DNA of 64,000 bases, taken from positions 4,424,440 through 4,488,439 of the forward strand of contig CM065653.1 in NCBI GenBank assembly GCA_033220425.1. Direction: 5' to 3'. The DNA comes from Lepraria neglecta. Its lineage: Eukaryota; Ascomycota; Lecanoromycetes; Lecanorales; Stereocaulaceae. Shown in pieces: positions 56,801 through 64,000 of this stretch. Every line of letters starts with the position of its first letter. The first letter of the stretch is position 1. The notes beneath the pieces were generated by a model, which was not told the DNA's origin, ran no database searches, and saw only the letters and a program-made list of their open reading frames with translations. The position numbers and the translations under genes are program-made.

Positions 56801-58963
56801 AACTAATAGGTCTAATACTAGTAACATTTCCAGATCATCCGAATTTAAGTACTTTTATCTTCTAGTTGATTTCTAGGTTATGTTTATTTAACCAAGGTAT
56901 TCCTAAAATAATATTATAAGTAGCTATCCCAACTATATCGAATGTAATCTCCTTGTAGTATTACTGAATTATTACAGGTAGGGAGTGTATCTCCTCCTCT
57001 ACTTTTCCTGTTAAAAATACTAACCCATCAGCCAGGCGTAGCTTATACGATAATTTCTTCTTCCGGACTAGTAGGCCGCTCGAGTCTACTAAGTTCCTTA
57101 AGATGAAATTTCCTATAGCTCCGCTGTCTATTATCGCCACAGTCCGCTATCCGCTAATATTCACTGGTATAATAATATAAGTATGGTATTAGGCGGAATA
57201 TAATTGTTGTTTAGGGAATAACGTATTAATCTCCTTATGCTTCCCCGTAGTATAAGAGATTACTCTTTTCCCTGTAATGGTAGGAATCTGTGTACTTCCT
57301 TTATTCCCTTATACGGAATATATTTGTTATATAGGCAGCTATACTATAGTACTTGGTTATAAGCTCCTCTCTTAAAGACTTTGAGTAAGTTATTCCTTTC
57401 CTTTTCCTACTTTTCTATAAAGTATAGGAAGTAGTAATACTTCCTTTTGCTCGTAAGATACTATTGGTACCTATCTTCCTTATACTTATACTACTATATT
57501 TCTCTATAGTAAGCTTTCTTAAGTAAAGGTACCGTGCGCTCTTTCGCTAGATAGCCCCTTTCTTCCCTATGTATTAAATAATCGGGCAATATATATTCAG
57601 TATATAGAATTTCGCTATATTACTAATGTTCCCTATTATATTGATAGTCTCGTATAGGTTCGTCCCATTTGGGTTTTATAGATAGTTACTTATTTAGTAT
57701 ACCTCGTACTTTGCTTTCGATCTTGTCGAAGAGTTTATATTTATCTTCGTCCGATTAAGGTTCTCTAACTTCTTATAATTTTCCTTCTGCCTGGGATATA
57801 GTAGATCCAGGTTCGGGTATCGATACTGGTCTCTCTAGACTAGTTTTCCGTTGTTCCTGATCTGTCTTATATTATTAAGATCTATTACTATCCCTATAGT
57901 AATACCTCTATACTTCCTTATTGAATTCTGATTCGAAGGTATCGTCTTCCGAATCCTGATTTAATTCTTCTGTGTCGTAGAGTAGCTATATCCTTTCGGA
58001 GTTTTCCTCGTTATCTAGAGGTCCTCCTTCTATTACGTTAATCTACGGTCGGTATACCATATTCTTCGACCTGTAGTCTCTAGCTATATAACCTAGTTTA
58101 CTATAGCTATAGCAAGTAATTACTTTCTTTCCCCCGTGCTGCTTTTTCCCTTTAAAGTTTCCTTTCTTCTTTCCTGTCTAGATAAAGTTAATCTCTATTA
58201 GCACTATACTATAATAAGTATTATATTCCCTGTAGTCTTATCGGTAATTCCTTGTTTTCGAAAAGAATCCTTTATATCGGGTTCCGCTGACTCCTCCGTT
58301 ATACCATTTCTCTATAGATTATTTGAATAGCTTATTATCAATCTCGATCGTATTTTCTATAAATCTGTCCAGAGTGTCGATTACTCCTCCGAATCTTATA
58401 AGCTCGTCTTTAACATTATCTTTAAGGCCCTGATAATATATCGTTATCAGCGTATTATTATCCTAGCCTATTTTAGTAGCGTATATTTGAAACTAAGTTA
58501 AAAACTCTAACGCTGACTTCTTCTGCTTTATATACTAGATGATGCGTATTACTACGTTTGCCTTGTTAGAAGGTCCGAACATACGGCGGATTTCAACTAT
58601 AAACTTTGGCATACTTTCTATCTATAACTTAACGTCGCCGTCTTCGTCGTCGTCTTCTATATACTTCTTTAGGAAAGGTTCGACCCACTTTTGGGCCCGT
58701 CCTCGTAGGTACGATATAGCGAAGGTAGTGTGTCTGGTTACTAGGAGCAAGTCTCCCTGGAACAGTAGGTATAGTTATACTTGCGTGAGCTATGGCTCAA
58801 GCTTATCCCTGTCTCCGTAGTATAGGTCTGGTACTGTAACCTTGATCCTTTTTCTAGATCCTTCGTCTATGGTATAGCGTCTCTAGCCAGTAACCGTTAA
58901 GGTACTTGGGGTAGGGTTTCTGCCTGAAGTTGTTGAAGAACTCATCCCTTAGGGTGTTCAAAG
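53694..58963 (-). pseudogene. R4 gag-pol polyprotein
   Basis: Minus strand. From 58963 down: gag (NTLRDEFFNNFRQKPYPK-like start), CCHC zinc knuckle near 58.1 kb (CYSYSKLGYIARDCRS), protease near 57.1 kb, RT with [20 protein letters not shown] and [15 protein letters not shown] (56082-56333 open), RNase H near 55.5 kb, integrase zinc-binding domain (54873-55193 open; YYDNPLQGHPGVSKIIELL) and DDE core (54498-54716 open; SITSDRDKLFTSNYWKTL), and chromodomain near 53.85-53.95 kb. Stops remain between the open blocks, so no full protein can be made, but single domains are intact. Confidence 0.88.
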
Positions 58964-59261
58964 TGTTACGACCTACGTCTGGTCATTTACCTAATGGTGC
59001 GATAACCGACGTAGGGGGTTGCCTTATGCTTCTGTGGGAGAGGAGTCACTCAGGTAGAATGGCAGTCTTTGTGGTTGAAGGTAGTCAATGTATTCTATGT
59101 TGATAACTAGTAAAGTATAGTGCAATGAGTACCAGGAAGATTAACCAAGTTGAACACGCTGTTCCAAACAGTGGGCAAAGCCCTGTATATGTAGATATAA
59201 GAAATCCTGCCAAGTAATCCATGAGCGTTATGAGCGCACGGCGCTCATTGCGCTTATTATT

Positions 59262-59560
59262 CTCTAAAGTCTTGGGCAATTCCCGTCTACCCTCACCGGA
59301 ATTAGGGTTCCCCCGAACCCTAATCCCGGTGAACCCCTCCCTGCTAATAATCAATCCCGGTCAACCCCTCCCTACCAATAATCAATCCCGGTGAACCTCT
59401 GCCCGCCAATCATCAATCCCGGTGAACCTCTGCCCGCTAATCATCAATTCCGTTGAACCTCGACTCTTAATATCTCTGCGCGCGCGCGCATACCTCCGCG
59501 CACGCGTGCGCGATATGTACGCGTACGCGGACGCGGGGTCTGTTTTGATGGTCGCGTCTA
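59262..59560 (+). repeat. Unit C 5' leader: boundary, telomere-motif hairpin, 31-bp repeats
   Basis: Starts with the same 18 bp as 34114 (CTCTAAAGTCTTGGGCAA). A hairpin with 15-bp arms follows (59296-59310 and 59315-59329, one mismatch) containing TTAGGG/CCCTAA. Five 31-bp units start at 59322, 59353, 59384, 59415 and 59446 with the core AATCCCGGTGAACC, related to the 41-bp units of unit A. Then comes a CG-alternating tract (59478-59530) with the palindrome CGCGCACGCGTGCGCG. Confidence 0.75.
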
Positions 59561-59623
59561 TCGGCTATCTTTTAACTATTAAATAAAGAGATACTATCAG
59601 GGGGAGGGTCTACCTGATATACG

Positions 59624-62600
59624 ATGCCTGATGGAGCCGTCGAATGTTTTGAATACTATGCCCCATTTCGTGTTATCATTTGCACGCGCTGTCAAGGCGG
59701 TGTTCCTAACCCCGGGCTAAAGGCCCACCTAAGGCGCTTCCATCCCGACCTTCTGTCGAGCCGCCGTCAGGCCGTCCTACAGTATTTTATCGATAAGGTC
59801 TCTCTAGCGCGGCGAGAGGACCTTCTATCCCTCCTCCTACGCTGCCTCGATATCCCTATCCCCTATATTCCTCTCTTCGAGGACGGACTGCGATGTCGCC
59901 AGTGCGATTCAACTACCCCCCGCCCCTTCATCGGCCGATCCGAGCGGACCCTTATAGATCACTACCAGAGCGCCCACGGGGGTTACAGGCAACAAGGACG
60001 GGGCCGGCCGAGCACCGCCAGCGTCAGAAACCGAGGATCGGAGCCGTGGCGCTGCGGTGTTCGATGCCAGCGGCTATTCACCGCAGGTACCGGCAGCTTC
60101 TTCCTAGAAATTATTGAACCTGCTACGACTGCAGTAGCGGCGGCTGCGGCTGCTCACCCTCCAGCTCAGAACCCGCCGGGTATCCCCACGGAGATCGAGA
60201 TAGGTACCGAGACTGTATACACGGCGAGGATCCAGCAGCGCGTACGAACCCAGCTATAGACGATCGCGACGGCGCAGCAGCAGCAGGATCATCTAGGTAT
60301 CCTCGCCCCGGCCGATCGGACCGAGGCGAATCCCTGGCTCCGGATCACGCGGTGGGCCGAATTCCTCAAGGGCTACGAGCTACGGAAGCTCCTGCCTCTG
60401 GTCGACCCCCCGACCGACCGAGACGATCCTGCGCGAATTCAGCCAGAGCCTAGATCGGATCATTGAGGAAGCGCGTACCTCGGTCCTGACGGAACGGATC
60501 AACATCTTCGACCAGACCATGATCAATATGTTTACCGACCACGCAACCAAGGCGGGACGACCGCTAACCACGCAGCTCCGAGAAGGGACGTACCGGGAGT
60601 ACAAGAACGTATGGAAGCGCCTGCTGTGCTTCGTATATCGGTGCTTCTTATATCGGACCGCGGATCCTGAAGTCTGGACCGCTATTGCCGCCGTCGAGGA
60701 TCTTGATACTGATGGTATATCGAGAGACGAGGCCAATCCGACCTTTCCGTTTATCCTGACGCGGAATCAGTATACCGGACTGCGGCGGAGTATCCGCGAG
60801 GCCTATACGCTGGTCGGGCTTCAGGGCCGAGAGGGTGTTACCGTAGAAGCGCTGAATGAGCGCCGTCAGAAGCTGGACCGAGTCCTGGCGCGGCTGTGTA
60901 TGGCGCTGCTGGAGCATATCCTGCCCCAGAGCATCTACCAGTCCACCGTCGTCGGGTTCCTAGCGATCCTCGGGATCGACGAGAAGCAGGTACGGAGCTC
61001 CTCCCTCTCTTCCCTTCTCCTACCAACTAATCTCTACCGTTCCCCCTACCCCCCGGCCCTGCTGATCCAAGCTCGATAGGGTCGTTTCTACGACGCCTGT
61101 AATTATACCCCAACCCTATCCGCCTTTGTTAAAATCACCCAGCTGCTTACTATTCAGGCGAGCGTCTACGCTGAGGAGGCCGGTAAGGTAGAGCACGCCG
61201 CCGATATGCTTCGCGCCTACCGCGCCCGCTGCCTGCTTCGGGACGGCCATACGCCGTTTGGCTGGATTCTCACCTTGCGCTCCCAGGGTAGACGGATTCG
61301 GAACAATACGACGAGCGCCGGCTATATCACGTGGGCGGATGATCGGTCCAGTCTCACCTTTAAAGATATCACTCTGGATATCAAAGCGTTTCGGGGCTTT
61401 CTGCGTCAGCAAACCGAGGCCCTCTGCGCCGAGCTAAGCGAGCTCTACCTACCGCAGCCGTACGAGCAGAGTATCCCACGGTTCGATCTCGGTAAGCTGA
61501 GGGATAACCCCGCTAACGCTCAAACCGGCTGGTCCTTCCTGCAGGAGCCGCAGAACGATCTGGCTCGGTGGCAGGAGTGGCTTATTAATCGCGTGCTGGA
61601 CCAGCGTATACTACGCGAGCAGTTCTTCCAGTCAGAGCGGCGCGTCGCCGGTCAACCACCGAAGGAGCCTCAATGGCAGGTAGCCCGCGTCCGACAGTAT
61701 CTAGAGCTCCTTCGACGGTTTCTGACGCGGCTATCGATGCTAATCTTTATCCTCGGCGGGCAGCCCGCGAGGGGGACGGAGCTATTCAGTCTGCGATACC
61801 GTAACACCTTCCACGGCGGTTATCGAAACATCTATATCGAGCAGGGTCTGCTAGGATTTGTCACCCTGTACCATAAAGGCTACTCCATCGGCGGATCCCT
61901 AAAGATTATCCATCGATATTTACCCCCGGCGCTCAGCCAGGTCGTCGTTCAATACCTTGTCTTGGTTCTACCCTTCTCCCAGCAGCTCAGCCGTCTTGTC
62001 TACGATCAGCCTGAGGATTCGGCGTTCCTCTGGGCCAGGGCGGAGACGACGTGGGACCCGAGCCAGCTGTCCCACTTCCTGCGGCAGGAATCCGCGCGGG
62101 AGCTCCAGGTGCCGCTGACGATCTCGTCCTGGCGCCACACCGCTATCGCTATCTCGCGCGAGTTTATCCCTAAGGGGACGTATTTCGATCGCGAGGCCGA
62201 CAGCGAGACGAGTCAAACCCTTGACCGGCAGGCTTGCCATTCGAACAACACGGCCGGCACGATATACGGGCGTCTAGTCCAGGACGGTGATGGGCAGATC
62301 AGGGAGTTTCGCGAGCGATATCGCCGGGTTAGCCTACTATGGCATACGCTCTGGCTGCAGGAGGCGCCCTCGGAGCCCTTAGAGCCCCCGGTAGAGGAGC
62401 AGCCAGCCGAGGAGCCCGCTTAACTATTACAGGAGGACCGAGGTGAAGATTCAACTATTGAATCGGTAGGACGATCGGATAGCGTACCGCCTGGAGATAA
62501 TTCAAATCTCTCGGCGGAGGGTCCTATAAGAACCGCCGACGGTAGGTCCCACTTCCCAGGTATAGACGGGTCTGAACGTCTCGAGACAAGTCCTGAGCCC

Positions 62601-62843
62601 CGGGGTAGAAAACGACCCGCTCCGACGGATTCTCTCCCCCAGTTACGAGAGCCTGCGATAGAGGCAGCCGATCTCCCTCCGCTAACCGCTATATCAGCGC
62701 CGGCGACGCCGTCTCTACCGATAGACTTACAACAGCAGCAGCTCCTCCAGCAGCATTTACACCAGCAGTCACTCCTATTTCAGCAGCATCAGCAACAGCA
62801 GCTACAGCTCCTTATTCAAATCATGCAGTATAGGAAGAGCTAG
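59624..62843 (+). pseudogene. OrsD zinc-finger / tyrosine-recombinase-like protein (unit C)
   Basis: Begins ATG 59624 (MPDGAVECFEYYAPF). Residues 1-150 are an OrsD-type (DUF3505) region with C-x2-C...H-x4-H fingers (CTRCQ...HLRRFH; CRQCD...HYQSAH) and PWRCGVRCQRLF. The typical WLRITRWAEFL block follows. Defects: TAG at 60257; a 4-base duplication GACC at 60412-60421 that shifts the frame; TAA at 62421. An intron 60990-61079 (GTACGG...GATAG, 90 nt) fits. The recombinase-like domain has Arg 61770 (ARGTE), Lys 61875 (HKGY), Arg-His 62133-62138 (WRHTAIAISR), His 62238 (QACHSN) and Tyr 62265 (TIYGRL), i.e. the R-K-RxxR/H-H-Y set. Past 62421 the frame stays open to a KRPAP motif (also in unit A) and a Gln-rich end. 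No helicase. Confidence 0.78.
61206..62423 (+). CDS. Intact recombinase-like open frame of unit C
   Basis: A 405-codon uninterrupted stretch within the unit C gene, holding the full candidate catalytic set of a tyrosine recombinase (Arg, Lys, Arg-His-Thr, His, Tyr, positions given in the parent entry). The first ATG at 61206 is internal, since the intron ends at 61079 and the exon reads in frame from there. Order and spacing (about 120 residues from first Arg to RHT, then 43 to Tyr) match the catalytic domain of phage-integrase-like enzymes and Crypton-type recombinases. It is the least damaged copy of this domain in the window. Confidence 0.65.
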   Translation: MLRAYRARCLLRDGHTPFGWILTLRSQGRRIRNNTTSAGYITWADDRSSLTFKDITLDIKAFRGFLRQQTEALCAELSELYLPQPYEQSIPRFDLGKLRDNPANAQTGWSFLQEPQNDLARWQEWLINRVLDQRILREQFFQSERRVAGQPPKEPQWQVARVRQYLELLRRFLTRLSMLIFILGGQPARGTELFSLRYRNTFHGGYRNIYIEQGLLGFVTLYHKGYSIGGSLKIIHRYLPPALSQVVVQYLVLVLPFSQQLSRLVYDQPEDSAFLWARAETTWDPSQLSHFLRQESARELQVPLTISSWRHTAIAISREFIPKGTYFDREADSETSQTLDRQACHSNNTAGTIYGRLVQDGDGQIREFRERYRRVSLLWHTLWLQEAPSEPLEPPVEEQPAEEPA

Positions 62844-62930
62844 TGTATCCTCCGTCTGGGAGGCGGTGAAATATAACAGGGAGTAGTCTATATAGCCTAT
62901 TTATCGATCCCCTCCTTTCCGCCGCCGCTA
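62844..62930 (+). other. Remnant of the helicase gene 3' end in unit C
   Basis: From 62856 the sequence CTGGGAGGCGGTGAA matches the last codons of the unit A fusion gene (39160) and its 3' untranslated region up to the satellite. So the helicase part was lost between about 62843 and 62856. Confidence 0.75.
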
Positions 62931-63660
62931 TCTCGCCAAGGAGTGGTCCGTTTTTCAATCCGAGGACGGAATCGGAACAGCCTCGATCAGCCGGTGCCAG
63001 AGGTGGCCGGCAAACTATTGCCGGGGTCACCCTTTATCTAGGATATATAGGTAATGGTCCTCAGCGGATGCTACACTGGCTATTAACTTAGATCCCTCTC
63101 TATCTAGCCAAGGAGTAGTCCGTTTTTCAATCCGAGGACGGAATCAGAATAGCCTTAATCAGATAGTGCTAGAAGTGGCCGGTAAACTACTGCCAGGGCC
63201 ACCCTTTATCTAGGATATCCAGGTAAAGGTCCTTAGCGGATTCTGCACTAGCTATTAACTTAGATCCCTCTCTATCTAGCCAAGGAGTGGTCCGTGTTTC
63301 AATCCGAGGACAGAATCAGAATAGCCTTAATCAGATAGTGCTAGAAGTGGCCGGTAAACTACTGCCAGGGTTACCCTTTACCTATACTATTAAGGTAAAG
63401 GTCCTCAGCGGATTCGGAACTGGCTATCAACTTAGATCCCTCTCTATCTCGCCAGGGAGTAGTCCGTTTTTCAATCCGAGGACGGAATCAGAATAGCCTC
63501 GATTAGACGGTGCCAGAGGTAGCCGGCAAACCATTGCCGGGTCTACCCTTTACCTAATATATCAAGGCAAAGGTTCAAAGCAGAATCAGCTAGCTATCCA
63601 CTTCAATCCTACTTGATTTATTAAGGAGCTATTTAGTTTTTATCCTGAAAATTAGAATAG
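62931..63660 (+). repeat. 172-bp tandem satellite, unit C array
   Basis: Units start at 62931, 63103, 63275 and 63447 (172 bp each), followed by the shared diverged last unit to about 63660. Hairpin variants CCGGTAAACTACTGCCAGG and CCGGCAAACCATTGCCGGG both occur. Confidence 0.92.
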
Positions 63661-63828
63661 CCGGAATTAGGTAGTACTACAGGATTTTTGTGTAATATAT
63701 ACCCGCCCCGCGGTTACCTCGATATAAGCTTCTTTTCAAATCTATTCTCTTCTTCTTAATACTCTCCGTCTTCTTACTAAATCCTTTAAGCCCTTTCTAT
63801 ATTAGTGAATCAGTTTCTTCGACCCTCT

Positions 63829-64000
63829 ATAGCTCTACCGCCACCTACTACCTGGACTATAGCGACCGGCGCTGATATAGTCGGCACCTAGTTGAGCGAC
63901 CTGAGATTAAGCGGCGCCCCTTAGTATAGCCCTACTCCAGGCCTAGCTGGACCGCCGGCCATCTGGCCGTAGGTAGCTTTATATACCAGCGAGGCTCAGA
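63829..64000 (+). pseudogene. DIVGTW-family small gene, unit C copy (cut by window end)
   Basis: Exon 1 of the family with ATA in place of ATG and several TAG codons (former Trp), ending at the window edge near the SEAQ codons. The upstream CT-rich region is conserved from 63702. Confidence 0.75.

Larger units (their letters stand above)
52837..59263 (-). mobile_element. Gypsy retrotransposon R4, best preserved copy
   Basis: Minus-strand element with its 3' LTR at 52837-53245 (409 bp), antisense gene, gag-pol and 5' LTR from 58964, cut at 59263 by the 18-bp start of unit C. About 300 of 411 LTR bases remain there. RIP decay is milder than in P1 or M1 (many CA/TG dinucleotides kept), so it is the youngest Gypsy copy. 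Confidence 0.9.

Noticed and set aside
63287-63496. Open frame in the unit C satellite (MVRVSIRGQ...)
   Set aside because: Entirely within the 172-bp repeat and interrupted in the neighbouring units.

Overview
This window looks like a repeat-only, probably subtelomeric region of a filamentous ascomycete (Pezizomycotina). I found no ordinary host gene. Nearly every coding relic carries nonsense codons of the CAG/CAA/TGG/CGA to TAG/TAA/TGA kind and Cys to Tyr changes, as expected from repeat-induced point mutation (RIP, C:G to T:A). Intron signals (GTAAG...CTAAY...TAG), chromodomain Gypsy elements, Helitrons, an OrsD-type zinc-finger protein and a telomere-type RecQ helicase all point to a fungus. 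The species cannot be named from the sequence.

1-34,114 is a nest of transposons that can be peeled layer by layer. The base is a plus-strand Ty3/Gypsy element (R0). It is interrupted by an 8.5-kb Helitron (1393-9865, itself holding a non-autonomous Helitron at 5509-6920), by a second non-autonomous Helitron (9894-11098), and by a minus-strand Gypsy element M1 (11952-26007, 5-bp duplication CTTCT). M1 holds a full plus-strand Gypsy P1 (12184-18722, duplication ATATA) in its 3' LTR and a fold-back element (19451-20415). Two more minus-strand Gypsy elements follow: M2 (26749-28225) and M3 (28226-34114). All Gypsy copies share an unusual antisense coiled-coil gene between the chromodomain and the 3' LTR.

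34,114-64,000 holds what appears to be a distinct modular element family, all in plus orientation. Two units start with the same 18-bp sequence (34114 and 59262), each of which cuts off a retrotransposon, then carry short tandem repeats and a CG-rich tract. Unit A (36.2-39.2 kb) encodes a tyrosine-recombinase-like domain fused to a RecQ helicase whose core is intact. Unit C (59.6-62.8 kb) encodes an OrsD zinc-finger region plus the same recombinase-like domain, with the helicase deleted. Unit B (42.3-48.3 kb) carries a large unrecognised gene. Each gene is followed by a 172-bp tandem satellite and then a small two-exon gene (DIVGTW family; candidate cysteine peptidase) whose intron is a TTAC/TTGC repeat. 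Units A and B end in a long AT-rich tail almost free of cytosine on the plus strand; in unit C the window ends inside the small gene. A less decayed minus-strand Gypsy element (R4, 52837-59263) sits between B and C.

How the parts could work together is inference. The recombinase-like domain would cut and join DNA at sites near the element ends, the zinc fingers would bind those sites, and the RecQ part would unwind or process telomere-proximal DNA. The satellite, small gene and tail form a shared 3' module. Similar telomere-linked RecQ genes are known in fungi, but the fusion with a tyrosine-recombinase fold, the defined 5' boundary and the repeated 3' module are the parts worth checking as a possibly undescribed mobile system.
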